64,000 nt of DNA. Origin: Oreohelix idahoensis (Eukaryota; Mollusca; Gastropoda; Stylommatophora; Oreohelicidae). Positions 13,651 through 24,940 of this stretch are shown here, piece after piece. A program made the translations under genes and the position numbers. The DNA is taken from assembly GCA_024509875.1 (NCBI GenBank), contig JAMPIV010003431.1, forward strand, positions 62,001-126,000, in the 5' to 3' direction. Each line of letters starts with the position of its first letter. Position 1 is the first letter of the stretch. The notes beneath the pieces were generated by a model. The model worked only from the letters and a program-made list of their open reading frames with translations. It was not told the DNA's origin and did not search any database.

Positions 13651-13922
13651 CCTTTCAGATCCCTACTATTTACGATTTCCAACTGCCGGTGGATTTTTAA
13701 CGTGCTCAACTTGTACACGGGACTTCTCCTTTTTTCGCCCTTATCCGAGAAGGCTAGGCATCCAACCTCACTACCCAGGAGACCAGGGGGGAGTCTAACA
13801 TCATTAATAACCACTGGTTCTGAAAAAATTCCATAAATTATATTCCTTGTGCTGGAATTGAACGCGGTATATTTAGATTGAGAGGCGGACGCCATACCTC
13901 TTAGCCACTCCGGCTCCCTGCA
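13651..13922 (-). mobile_element. tRNA-derived SINE (family S3)
   Basis: Minus strand starts GGGAGCCGGAGTGGCTAAGA (A-box-like), with a B-box-like GTTCAATTCC about 45 bp later, then about 200 bp of body and a TTGA-type tail. It lies between an endonuclease fragment (13930-14600) and a LINE C-terminus (13059-13480) of the same orientation, so it may have inserted into one LINE. Confidence 0.7.
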
Positions 13923-13929
13923 CTATGGG

Positions 13930-14600
13930 ACGAGCGCGTAGAGAGCACGGACTTGAAAAGTGGCCTTCTGACGAGAATCAGATCCAGTTGGTGCTAGTAC
14001 TTGGATCGCGAGTGTCTCCATGACACCTTGTGCTGGGTTTTTGTGTGAAAGTAGGTGTTGGTCACACCGAGGTCATGATGGATACATAACTTCAAGAGCC
14101 GCTGTCCATTTTCATTCATCTTGCCAATACCAAACTCGCCCAGACATGAAGGCCATGAATCATTATCGGCACCCACTCTAGCGTTGAAGTCACTTAGGAG
14201 AGCGAGTTGTTCTTGCCTAAGTGTGCTCTTGATGACTGCTGCTTGATTCTCGTAGAACTCGACTTTAGCTTCCGAGGCGGAGTACAGAGTAGGAGCATAC
14301 ACACTGACAATGGTGATGGGACCTGCACTAGTTTATAGGTGCAGTGATAACAGGCGTTCTGATCCATTCTCACCTGGTTCAACTATTTTAGCAAGCGATT
14401 TTTTTTACCACAAAACCTATTCCGTGTTCTTTAGTTTTATTAACCTCTTTCCCTTGCCAATAAAATGTGCAGTCCTTCTCGCTGATCATTCCAGGGTCTG
14501 CCAGGAGCGTTTCATGCGACCGGAGATCGGAAGCGAGGGGGACATCGCGGTTAACACAACGGCGTAGAACCTCGATTTTTCTCAAGATGAAGAAAGGTGT
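13930..14600 (-). pseudogene. LINE AP-endonuclease domain, RTE-like
   Basis: The minus strand shows an exonuclease-endonuclease-phosphatase fold: VNRDVPLASDLRSHETLLAD, then HGIGFVVKK, VYAPTLYSAS, LLSDFNARVGADNDSWP and TKTQHKVSWRHSRSKYWH. The DFN catalytic motif is present. The usual E in the SETR position appears as SHET. This domain nicks target DNA for priming. Frames are broken near 14310-14390, and no RT follows before the SINE at 13922. Confidence 0.8.
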
Positions 14601-16107
14601 TAGAATCTAACATGTCCCACTCATCTTGCATTCCAATTAAATATATAGAGAACCTTAGAAACTGCATTTTATCATTCGTTCTGACAGAATTCTAAGATTC
14701 ACTAGCATATAGTTGGATTCCTGCTAGATTTCATCTAAATTGTTGGCTATTGGAGTGAATTCTTTTCTGTGCAGACGGTAATTTATACATTAGCTTCGAG
14801 TGATCAGTGGTCTAGTTATTTCATTTTTATTTCACTGGATTGTGGTATAAATTTAACCTTATTAAATAAACCCATTTTCAAAGTTCTAGTGCAAACTAAA
14901 TGTTACATCTATAAGTTAACTTCCTAATACAATAGCCGCGTAAATTAATTTTGCAGTCGTTAAGGGAATTATAACTTAAATACAGTTTAGTTCTGTATAG
15001 ATAGATGTGCTTTTAACTATTAACTTCACGGGGAGCTTTTCTTGAATTTTATTAATTGAAGACGCGAGTGCAGAAAATAGTCTAACTGTAACTGTATCGC
15101 GCGGTAGATTTTAATATGATTTCATTGCATTTCATGTTTTTCTATTTGCATCCAGAATGATCTTTCGAACCTAGCATCCCAGCAATTAAGCAGCAATTAA
15201 GCAGCAATTAAGCAGCCATTACGCAGCAATAAAATATGTACAGAGTCCTGCCGACTCAGTTCGATGACTCCAGTGACTTATGAACATATTTAAAATTTAA
15301 TCTTTGTGGCGATCCTGTTGGGATTCAGCTATCTGAAGTTTACAGAAATAAAGCAAACCCAAAGACTGTTTTAAGACCCCAATTCATAAAGTCGTTTTAA
15401 AGTTAACAAACTGGAAGAAGAACAGTCGCCATTAGCAATATTTTACTTACTGCTCTATTTGTTAAGAAGAACATAGATTTACCTGAACACTGTCTGTCAA
15501 GTATATTCAGTGGAAGGAAAACATTTGAGAACCCTAGCTTTTCCTCTACCCCTTACTACTGTAACCCCTTGTCTCAGAGTAATAAATTTACCGTTGGGTT
15601 AAATTGCCTATCTCTGATCATCATCATCCCCCCCCCCCCCTGTCTTTGGGACCGGGTCTTTTCTGTTAGTAAATACAAGCGGGAAAGGTGTAGTGGATAC
15701 TTCTCCGCAAAATCCCCCCCCCCCCCCCCCCCCCTCCCCTTTGTCATTTTGTATTTTATAACTTTGATTTCTTCATGTAAATTGATAATTATTTGTGATA
15801 TGATTTTTTTGATAATAAAGGTATTAAAAACTTTATTAGCATTGGTATCGGCTGGCCAAACCAAACAATCCCCATATTCGTTATCGTAGTCTGTATTCAT
15901 GTACGTTGTGCGTCAGAATCACCAAATCGGTGTGTGCGCCTGAGTGACTGGAACTGACAAAGAATTGTTTGTACAGAAGGGTGGTAGGAGTAGTTTTGAG
16001 AGACAAATATTGTCGTAATAAGAGACTGTCCTTACTCTTCCCAGCACTTGTGAATCTACTACCTCACTTTCCTAAATCCTTATTCTCACAGAGCCTTCAC
16101 TATCATT
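14601..16107. other. Unassigned AT-rich DNA with a short tandem repeat and poly-C tracts
   Basis: Four units of a 12-bp repeat (AGCAGCAATTA type) lie at 15179-15228. C runs occur near 15630-15639 and 15716-15734. No gene is supported; proline- or glycine-rich frames across the C runs are artefacts. Confidence 0.5.
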
Positions 16108-16920
16108 CTACACTCTAAAGGGACCAACATCCATCAGAACTCTCTCAGATAAAATTACGACAGCTGCTAGTACCAGTTTCTTATCTTGGAACGCATCCTC
16201 AATCTCTTGGGAAAGGTAAGTTGCCTGATCTTCGGTAGAGTAACGCTGCCTAAAGCCCGCCTGCTGTGGTACAAGAAGGTTTTCACTTTCAAGGTACCAC
16301 TGTAGCCTGAGGTTGATGATACGTTCCATTGTTTTGCAGAGACAGCTTGTAAGGCTGATTGGTCTGTAGCTGGAGGCCGTGGAACTGTCTTTTCCTGGTT
16401 TTAGGAGTGGTATCACGATTGCTTCCCTCCAGGTCTGTAGAACTTTGCCTGAGTTCCAACAGATATTGAAGCTTTGTTTTGCTGCGGTTCTCAAGTTCTT
16501 AATAATTTCATTGGACACTCCATCAACTCCTGGCGACTTTCTCATTTTCAATTTGGATATTGCAAGCTCCAGTTCTCTGAATGTGACTGGTGCCTCCATA
16601 ACGTCAGGTATGGTTCCATCCCGTCCTGCGTATTGTTGTTTCTCACGAGTCTCCTGTTGCTTTTCTGGGCTAACTTCGATGTTGTTGTCTTTAGCAAAGG
16701 AGTCTGCAAAGTGATCAGCTGCCTGTTTTCCCATGAGGATGTTTCCATCTTTGTACAGTGCAATCTTTGAGTTTCTCCCCGTACCCTCATCGTTAAGTTG
16801 TTTTACCAGCTTCCACAGTTTCCTTGTATCTCTTTCGAAGTTCAAGGACTCTGTTTTCTCCTTCCAGCTTCTCCGCCTGGCTTGCAACTTGGCCCTTTGA
16901 AATTTGGCCTTAGCTTACTG
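16108..16920 (-). pseudogene. I-like LINE RT, N-terminal half
   Basis: The minus strand reads a basic linker (ARRRSWKEKTESLNFERD), then RT fingers: MRKSPGVDGVSNEIIKNL, WREAIVIPLLKPGKD, SYRPISLTSCLCKTMERIIN and QQAGFRQRYSTEDQATYL. It stops before motif A becomes complete, so the palm (FADD) is missing. The endonuclease of probably the same element lies upstream on the same strand at 17150-17971. Confidence 0.85.
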
Positions 16921-17148
16921 GTAACAACAACAACCGCAGATTTTTAGTTAGAGGATACCAGGCCTTCCGACTCGACCGAGAAGGACACAAAGGAGGTGTT
17001 CTGATACTCACGCGAAATTCTCTACCAAGCAGCGAAGTATCCGTGAACCTCAGAAATCAATCTGAAATAATTGGGGTGGACATAACAATCAATGAAACGT
17101 GCATCCGTATTTACAATCTGTATGGCCCACCGAACAAGGTCCAGTCTG
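16921..17148 (+). pseudogene. Endonuclease fragment in opposite orientation inside the LINE
   Basis: The plus strand translates to VRGYQAFRLDREGHKGGVLI, followed by IYNLYGPPNK. This is the middle of an AP-endonuclease domain, homologous to IRGYQCYRSDRIDRRKGGIL in the minus-strand endonuclease next to it but clearly diverged. It fills the space where the minus element should link endonuclease to RT. Confidence 0.75.
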
Positions 17149-17971
17149 CCTTCTTGTAGTTCCACCTAGAGAGAGTGCTGCTCTCCTTGACAAGTTCATT
17201 TTCCACAATTAGGAAGACTGGCCGGTGGTCGCTGCCTCCAAGTTGTTTCCCTACAACGCGTGTGGTGTTCCACTCCAGGCCGGGTGAGTGGAATGCCAGG
17301 TCTGGTGTAGAGGTGGTGTGCCATGATCTCGAGTAGAAGGTTGGTGGGTCGATTGGCTGGTTAATCAGGATAAGCCCATTGTCATCCTGCCAGTTTTCAA
17401 GCTCCTCACCTCTCCTGTCCATGTGATCATAGTCCCAGCTCTGTGAGTGGCTGTTGAAGTCTCCGCATACAATCAGTCTTTCTTTTGCTGGGATTGTATC
17501 TAGTGCCAGTGGGCGGTCGCTCGGACAGTAGTAATTGAGCAGGTGGAATTCTGAACTTTCTGTCCTGAGATGAAGCATCTGGTATTCCGCCCCCTCCATA
17601 TATGTTTCAAGCTGACATGCACTGATGTTATTCCTCACGAGTGTCAGTATTCCACCCTTTCGCCTGTCTATTCGGTCAGATCGGTAACACTGGTAGCCTC
17701 TGATTTTGAAGGCTATGTCCTTGTTGAGGTGGGTTTCTTGCAAGCAACATACATTTACTTGCTCTTCATTCAAGATATTTTCGAGCGCTAATTTTTTGCT
17801 GTAGCCGTCTTTTTTACTATTGACGCCTTCAGCATTCCAGTGCATTATTTTTAATGGTCTTTTCTTTGCTTGGCCAGTAGCTCTATTCTCATGCCTCCTG
17901 GCTCCACGGGGCAATTGAGAAGGACCCCCAGTAGTAGGGGTTGGGCCCTTCCGAGGCAGAGGGCCCGGCAC
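17149..17971 (-). pseudogene. I-like LINE AP-endonuclease
   Basis: The minus strand reads LKIMHWNAEGVNSKK, VCCLQETHLN (catalytic E), VCGDFNSHSQSWDYD (DFN), STPDLAFHS and GGSDHRPVFL (SDH). This is a complete-looking endonuclease of about 240 residues, preceded by a Pro/Gly-rich stretch (PGPLPRKGPTPTTGGPSQLP). The frame ends shortly after the SRWNYKKADW motif, where the opposite-orientation fragment begins. Confidence 0.85.
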
Positions 17972-18280
17972 TGCGCCTGCCTGGGTGTCCCATCACAGGG
18001 CGAGTGCCATAACGTTTTGCAGATATAGGCATATTTCCATTGCGCATGTGCGTGGCATCCTGATTGCTGTGGTGCGCCTCTTGGCTGGTTGCCTCCGTCT
18101 TCAGCACCTTGACTTGCTAGGGCAGACTGTGGTCTTGCTCGAGTGTAGGAGGGCCTGGCCAGTCTTGGTTTTTCAGCCGCTGATGGCTATACTTGAGCCC
18201 CATCTCCACGTCAAGGAGCTGGCCTCGATGGGGAGTTTCAAGCTCTGTCCAACAGTTATTATGTGCATTATCACTATCTG
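17972..18280 (-). pseudogene. Probable 5' region of the same LINE
   Basis: Continues upstream of the endonuclease with Pro/Ser/Gly-rich, stop-interrupted frames. Possibly the ORF1-ORF2 linker; no zinc knuckle or coiled coil was seen. Confidence 0.4.
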
Positions 18281-19602
18281 ATCTGTAAGGATCAGTTTTG
18301 TAGAAAAACCTGCTTGCTCTTCTCTCAGTTGTCTTTATGTGGCCTTTTTCAATCTCTCAAGGATGATCCTGTAAATATTTTTCATGGCACTGATAGTAAC
18401 TTTAATCCTTTGTAATATTTGCATTGATTCATAATGAAGATGTAATATATTTGTTAAATAATTTATTTACGCATTCCACATTAATTTACATATTAGTGTT
18501 AACTATAAAAACACTAACCACATGATTACTTTGTCCAATGTGCTTGTATTTTTATGGCTGATTATTATTACCAGGTTATTTTCTAATTCCTCTATTTTAA
18601 TGTTAATCTGCATAGTGGCAATAACAATGACAACCTAACCAAATTAATTTTTAATAAAAAAATTTTTTTTTTTATTTTCCACCTTTGATTGCAGTGGGTT
18701 TAAAAAAAAAAAAATAGGTTCTTCATATGTGTGATTATGGGATTCCTGAAAACTTGATACATCAATAAGCTTTATACAAAATGGGAATACTTTTCCCTAA
18801 TTCAAAATCACTGATTACAAGGTAAATATATTCTTATACTTACAACCAAAAAACCCCCCAAAAAACCATACATTATTTGATAATTATACTGCACCACAGA
18901 GCAAACATAAAAATATTAAATACAATTATTTCTTCATGATGTTCATAAACTTCAGGGTTCACTAGCATTCAGTGTTACATTACAAATGAGTAGATACAAA
19001 TATTGCAAATGAGTAGATAAAGTAACAAATGCCATCTCCACTTCAGTGATTGACTTTAATGGATTTTGTGTCTCTTGTCTGGAGGATACAATGTGAGAGA
19101 AAACTTTCCACTCATCTTCAAGGTCCATTTAGAAATATGATTTTATTAATGGATGAGATATTCATTTATAGTTGTTTTTCATTCCTTGTACTTTATAACT
19201 AACAATAATGCATTGTTATTTGTTTAATACTTGCATGAGGGCCAAGATAATATTGTACAGATATGTATATTAAATCTGCTTCAACACATTCATTTTGTGA
19301 TGGTTTTGTTTGTTTGTTTTTCATTATTAAATCACCTTGACACAGCTTCTCATTAAATAGTGACATCGTTGGCATCTTTCAACAGTTGTGTGTATTAATG
19401 TTACAAAAGATGAAAAAAACAACATCGAAATGCACACACACATTTAACCAGTAAATAAATACACCTGTCTTTTTTGTTGGATTTTAAACAGAGGCTAGTG
19501 CCCTGTAGCCATACGCAGCATTGTGGCAACTGGATGCATCAGCATCCTTCTTTCAGATACTGAAATGAAGCAAATAGGGAATTAGAACAAATGACGCCAT
19601 TC
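18281..19602. other. Unassigned AT-rich DNA
   Basis: Homopolymer A/T runs near 18660-18715 and low-complexity sequence. No coding or repeat-family signal recognised. Confidence 0.5.
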
Positions 19603-20010
19603 TTCTTCTTCTTTGATCCTTAGCCGCCGACCGCACGCCTAGTGGCGTCTTGTAGGGCAACAACAAATTGATTCCACTTTGCTCGGTCGGCAGCCATCCT
19701 TCGTACAGTGCCCCAACTCTGGTTTATTCTTTGCATCTCAGCCTCCACAGTCCTCCACCAGGTTGTTTTTGGTCGGCCTCTCTTTCGTTTTCCTTCAGGG
19801 GTCCAAAGCATAGCTGTTCTTGTGATGGCATCGGGGTCTCTTCTAAGGACATGGCCAACCCAGCTCCAGCGTCTGCCAGCTATGATGGTGTGCATGTCCT
19901 CTTGATTGCTCCGAGTAAGCAGATCTTGGTTGGTGATGGTATTCGGCCAAAAGATTTGGTGAATTTTTCTTAGGCATGTTGTGTGAAAAGAGGACAATTT
20001 CGACATTTCC
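19603..20010 (-). pseudogene. GAA-tailed LINE 3' end
   Basis: The minus strand reads LSSFHTTCLRKIHQIFWPN, then GRRWSWVGHVLRRDPDAIT, WTPEGKRKRGRPKTTWWRTV and VALQDATRRAVGG, then a stop. The C-terminus overlaps the conserved block GCCCTACAAGACGCCACTAG and ends in (GAA)n at about 19603-19613. Related copies: 28340-28615 (minus) and 52195-53046 (plus). It is truncated upstream, so no RT motifs remain. Confidence 0.8.
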
Positions 20011-21361
20011 TTCTCTGTAACTCTCCAGCATTAAATGATGCCATCCACATCCTTTTTCCTGGATGTGCAGTGACCGAAAAAGACATCTCTGACCGCCAGT
20101 TTCCCATTTCTACTTCCAGGAGACACACATCATAATTGCCAACCATCCACTTCCTTGTAGAATAGCAAGAAACAGGCTGGTCATGTCCTCAATGTCCTGG
20201 AGCAGACTAATCGGTTGGGCTATAGGACAGTGCCAGAGGGCCCACAATGGTAGGGGTCCACTCTCTAGCCAGTAATCTATGTCAGACAGATGGTTATGGA
20301 CCAATAACCCTTTTAGCCCAGGGACCAGATCACTGTCAGCCACTGGATTTCACCTCCATCCGCACTGTTTGGTAGTCACTTCAGACTCCACATAGAGAAT
20401 TCCTGAGACATGAAGACCCGTCAGGATCACTTTCTGCCTAGCTTTTTGACTGGCATGTTAATTTGCTGTCTAATATAATTCCTAAATATGGGGGACTTAT
20501 TTTTCTGACTGCTCTAATCCATTCAGTTTCAGTATAACGTTTTGCTTCTATCACAGGACTGGTTGGAGCAGAGGTAATTTTATTTTGTTGCCTCCTCATT
20601 CACTGCTGGGAACCACTTGGAGCAGAAGAATATTTGCGGTGTATTGTTTCTGGTAGCAGAAATTAGCAATGTTAGTAAATAAAATAGAAATTAACAAAAA
20701 ATGTCAATAGAGCATTTCATTGGTGGTAACTGGTTAACAAATATTAAAATTTAAAAAAAAAATAAATAGATCCTTTCTTCTGATTTCATAGTGGGTGTTT
20801 CAGAAATACTCATCAGTTTTTTGGTCAGAATTTCCGGAATTGTCCCCATTTATATTTCACGTAAGGATGAATAAGTATCGCTGTCTTATATTTAAATAGC
20901 AGTACATAATGAATGGAGTTCGCTATATTTGCAATAACTTGGACGATTTAGTTGCTCAAATCGATACTCCCTTAAACAATGAGTTGGAGACGGAGTAATT
21001 GAAAGTTTATTTTGACTTCTGCTGTATGTTTTTTTTTTAATGTGTACAAGGTAAGATTTTAAGATATCCCTACAATGCTTCCTTTGCAGATGACTTAGCG
21101 TTGTTAATCTCTTAAGAAATTTAAGTCTATTGGCTTTTTTTTTTAAAGCTTTAAGAAAATCATATTTCAGCTCTGCAGCCCTAGTTAAACAACACCAATG
21201 GCAAGGGTCCCTACCAATCTACTTTTCAGGACCCACTTGGTGCTGGGTCCCCCGGCTTACCGGACGGTAGTTACGCCACTGACTTAAACAGATCCAATGC
21301 GAAACCACAAGAGAAGTGGTGGGTAAAGAACATGTTATTCCATTGTTGTGGTCATTGATGT
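20011..21361. other. Unassigned DNA upstream of a LINE fragment
   Basis: No supported gene. AT-rich stretches near 20700-20780 and 21030-21150. Confidence 0.5.
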
Positions 21362-22753
21362 GCTAGAAGTGTGTATAAATTAGTTAAGAGTAATACTCAA
21401 CAGTTAACAGGTGCAGATGAGAAAGTGCTTAAGATGTTGTACACAGGGCGAGTGAGGCCAGTTCTTGAATATGGCATGGCAGCATGGGCAACAGCAGCTA
21501 AGACAAACTTCGATAAAATTAGCAGACTCCAAAATCAAGCAATGAGAATTATAACGGGAGGCATGAAGTCAACACCTATAAAAGAACTCGAAAAGATTAC
21601 ATGCCTCCAGCCAATCACAGATAGAAGAGACTGCAGGGCTCAACAACAGGCCGAAAAATTCAAAAGACTAACAGACCACCCAATGTGCCATAGAATAAAT
21701 GCTCTTAGAAGGCAAAGACTCAAACGAAGTAATTTTGTAGAATCAACCAAACCACAAATGAGAGCAGTATTCATAGATGAAATATCCACTGTTAAACCCA
21801 TCTACACTGCACACAAGCTTCCAGTTTAGAAACAAAATCGTTTCCCTAAAATGATGGAAAGCATTCCTGGAATTGAAAGTAAAAAGAGCCAAACTGCAAC
21901 AGATAGAAAATCCATAGCGACAAAATACATAGAGAAACATTATCCACGCAACACCTGGACCCATGCATACACAGATGGATCAGCAACAAATGCAACAGAA
22001 AATGGAGGTGGGGGTGTCTTTCTGACCTTAAGCACTGGTGCAGAAAAAAGGCTGTCAGTGGCGACAGGACGATTCTCCAGCAACTTCAGAGCAGAGGCAG
22101 AGGCCTTGAAAACTGCAGCAGAGGTTATATTGACAGAAGAAACGGCAGAGAGACAAGTTGCTTTCTTTACTGATGCACAGTCAGTAATTGCAACGTTGAA
22201 AAGACAAAATAATACAGACCTGGATGATCTCAGAGTAGTGCTCCACAAACTTTGTCAACGATTCAAAAGTGTTGTGATCCAGTGGATCCCATCTCATTGT
22301 AACATCGCCGGCAATGAAGAGGCTGACAGAATGGCAAAAGAAGGTTCACATCTACCTCAGCCTGTTGCAAGCATAACTTTTGAGGAGGCAAAGAGTTTTA
22401 TCAGAATCAGTTACAGAAACAAATGGAATGTAGAACATCCAGGGCACACACAGAATGATGCTTACTACCAGCTCCACAGAAGAGAACAAGTGGTAATCTT
22501 CAGACTCCGCACTGGCCACAACAGATTGAGATACCATCTATTCAACAAGCTAAAGATAGGAACTACCGATCAGTGTAACTGTGGCACTGATAAAATGACT
22601 GCTGAACATCTGCTTCAAAGTTGCCCCTTATATGTGGTACAGAGAAAGTGCATATGGCCGACGCCAGCTCCTTTCGTGGAAAAGCTTTACGGGGATTCAA
22701 ATAGCCTCAAACTGACTACAGCTTTCTTTGAGAACATTCAAGTGGACGTCTGA
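21362..22753 (+). pseudogene. 5'-truncated I-like LINE: RT thumb + RNase H, one in-frame stop
   Basis: Begins in the RT thumb (ADEKVLKMLYTGRVRPVLEY, QNQAMRIITGGMKSTP). A TAG stop at 21827-21829 interrupts it, and the same frame resumes to TGA at 22751-22753. RNase H has YTDGSA, AEAEAL, FTDAQS and GNEEADRMAKEG, so the acidic residues are intact. A Cys/His cluster (CNCGTDK...EHLLQSC) follows. A short GAA-rich tail (22762-22774) marks the 3' end. It resembles the element at 1-2836 in layout but has a different tail. Confidence 0.85.
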
Positions 22754-22837
22754 GAGTGTACGAAGAAGAAGAAAAAGTATTTAGATAACTATTGTCTTTT
22801 GCAGATGATGGTTTTAATTTATATTAGTATTTCTTCA

Positions 22838-22969
22838 TTTTAAATCTTGTTTTTTGTTTGTTTGTTACTTCGTTGTCTTTTCTTGCACACGGAAAAACAA
22901 AATTATTGACTACTCATAGTGCAAGAAAAGACAACGAAGTAACAAACAAACAAAAAACAAGATTTAAAA
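22838..22969. repeat. Perfect 51-bp inverted repeat with 30-bp loop
   Basis: Left arm 22838-22888 and right arm 22919-22969 are exact reverse complements over all 51 bases; the loop is 22889-22918. The right arm directly abuts the 5' end of the LINE fragment starting at 22970. Bases were checked one by one. Confidence 0.95.
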
Positions 22970-23261
22970 GGTGGTTGAAGTAACAATAAGAAGCATGGTC
23001 CGCAACCAGACGATACGTCAAGGCCTAAAATCCCACCCCCTGCAGACCCAAGTAGAACAGTCCCAACTAAGATGAGCCAGGAATCCAGACCCCCAGGACA
23101 ACCCAGAGTCCGCTGAGAGGACAACATTAGACAATCTGTGAAGGACCGAGGACTAGAATGGAACCAGGCCAGGAGGAAGACAGCCGATAGGAAAGTCTGG
23201 TGCTCTCTCTTCCAAATCTCTACACCCCTCGGTAGAAGGGGAACGACTAAGTAAGTAAGTA
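22970..23261 (+). mobile_element. LINE 3' fragment, AAGT-tailed family
   Basis: Matches the reverse complement of 60368-60730 and of 55951-56220: GGTGGTTGAAGTAACAA, CCGCAACCAGACGATACG, ACCCAGAGTCCGCTGAGAGG and the final ACTAAGTAAGTAAGTA. It carries a deletion around 23073-23080 relative to the long copy (the codons for the GHVCRMG region are missing). Non-coding now. Confidence 0.8.
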
Positions 23262-23395
23262 TTATTTAAGGCATTTATCATTATAAAAGTAGTACAACAT
23301 CATACATTTGCAATAATCATCATAATTAAAGAATGTTTTTAAAATAAATTTTACAAAAATTAAATGAAAAACAAATAAAAACAAAACAAACAAAC
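23262..23395. repeat. Dispersed AT-rich repeat, copy 1
   Basis: TTAAGGCATTTATCATTATA, TTTGCAATAATCATCATAAT and GTTTTTAAAATAAA also occur in order at about 26448-26560. The class is unknown. Confidence 0.6.
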
Positions 23396-23559
23396 AACAA
23401 GACTGATACAAATCGAATTCCGCATACAGTAAATTAGACAGTGATTTGAGACATAATAAGATGGTGTGTTATAAGAACTCGTGACATATTCAAACAGTCT
23501 GCTACTGAATAACTAGGACTGGGTGCGTTTTCCAGTGCATGCGAAATACTACCAGAGGT

Positions 23560-24100
23560 GAGCAGCTTTGAGTCTCATAGCAGATGCTGCCTCAATGAGT
23601 GAATTTTTAAGCCTTCACAATACAGGCATACCTCAGAGTTATTGCGGGTTCGGTTCCAGACCACTGCAATAAAGCGAATATCGCAATAAAGTGGGTCCCA
23701 TCCATTTTTTTTGGCTTCTCAGTGCATATAAAAACCTAAAATCATGTTTACATTATGTCTATTAAGTGTGCAATAGCGCAAAGGTCTAAAGAACAATGTA
23801 TTGTAAAATTAAACATACTTTATTGCTAAAAAAAATTATGATCTTTATCATCTGAGCCTTCAGCGAATCGTAATCTTTTTGCCAAAATCTATCTGAAGAA
23901 GATGGCACGTTCTAATAAATAAACATGAATAACGTGAAGAAAAAAAGCACAATATCTGCGAAGAGCAATTAAGCGAAGCGCAATAAAGTGAAGCACAATA
24001 AAGCGAGGTATGCCTGTACTAGGTCCATCGTAATGAGGTGGGGTAACCAGTTACTTTCCTCGCTGTCTTTGCCTTCAAGAACTCAAGAGCAGAATCAGAC
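23560..24100 (-). mobile_element. SINE family S1 copy, interrupted by a Tigger-like MITE
   Basis: CATAGCAGATGCTGCC (23578 on) and CTAGGTCCATCGTAATGAGG through CTCAAGAGCAGAATCAGACT (from 24019) match the two halves of the S1 copy at 28917-29207. The MITE at 23623-24016 sits between them at a TA target. The ends of this copy are approximate. Confidence 0.7.
23623..24016 (+). mobile_element. Tigger-like (pogo group) MITE, 394 bp
   Basis: Terminal inverted repeats CAGGCATACCTC and GAGGTATGCCTG are perfect over 12 bp, with TA on both outer sides (23621-23622 and 24017-24018), as expected of IS630-Tc1-mariner/pogo elements. The next bases (TTGCGGGTTCGGTTCCAGAC, CAATAAAGCGAATATCGCAA, CATCTGAGCCTTCAGCGA) and the other end (AATTAAGCGAAGCGCAATAA) closely resemble the ends of mammalian Tigger1 as I remember it. 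No transposase remains, so this is an internally deleted, non-autonomous copy. Orientation is arbitrary. Confidence 0.88.
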
Positions 24101-24236
24101 TAGGTAGATAGTTAGAGAGACATATACGAAAGAAATTAATTTTCCAAGGGTTGAAAATCGGACACAAAAGTCCCCTCTTGCATTCTTCCTTTCTCTTGCT
24201 CATCTTTTATTACTGTTACTCAAACATTCTCCAGCG

Positions 24237-24940
24237 AGAAGCATAACTAGAACCAGGATAAGAGAAGCACAACTAGAACCAAGATAAGAGAAGCACTACT
24301 AGAACTAGATAAAGAGAAGAACAACTAGAACTAGAAAAAGAGAAGCACAACTAGAACTAGAAAAAGAGAAGCACAACTAGAACTAGAAAAAGAAAAGAAC
24401 TAGAAAAAGAGAAGCACAACTAGAACTAGAAAAAGAGAAGCACAACTAGAACTAGAAAAAGAGAAGCACAACTAGAACTAGAAAAAGAGAAGCACAACTA
24501 GAACTAGAAAAAGAGAAGCACAACTAGAACTAGAAAAAGAGAAGCACAACTAGAACTAGAAAAAGAAAAGAACTAGAAAAAGAGAAGCACAACTAGAACT
24601 AGAAAAAGAGAAGCACAACTAGAACTAGAAAAAGAGAAGCACAACTAGAACTAGAAAAAGAAAAGAACTAGAAAAAGAGAAGCACAACTAGAACTAGAAA
24701 AAGAGAAGCACAACTAGAACTAGAAAAAGAGAAGCACAACTAGAACTAGAAAAAGAGAAGCACAACTAGAACTAGAAAAAGAGAAGCACAACTAGAACTA
24801 GAAAAAGAAAAGCACAACTAGAACTAGAAAAAGAGAAGCACAACTAGAACTAGAAAAAGAAAAGCACAACTAGAACTAGAAAAAAAGAAGCACAACTAGA
24901 ACTAGAAAAAAAGAAGCACAGCTAGAACCAGGTTAAGAGC
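24237..24940. repeat. 26-bp minisatellite with shortened variant units
   Basis: About 27 tandem copies of a 26-bp unit (core GAAGCACAACTAGAACTAG plus AAAAAGA). Three shortened units lacking about 10 bp occur near 24392, 24567 and 24660, giving a loose higher-order pattern. No spacers, so not a CRISPR array. Confidence 0.95.

Noticed and set aside
15574..15900. Glycine- or proline-rich small proteins
   Set aside because: Frames span poly-C/poly-G runs and have no recognisable domain. Similar cases at 58254-58593 and 5700-5830.
24237..24940. Possible CRISPR-like array
   Set aside because: Units are directly contiguous without unique spacers and the genome is eukaryotic; it is a minisatellite. 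The same holds for 55013-55770.
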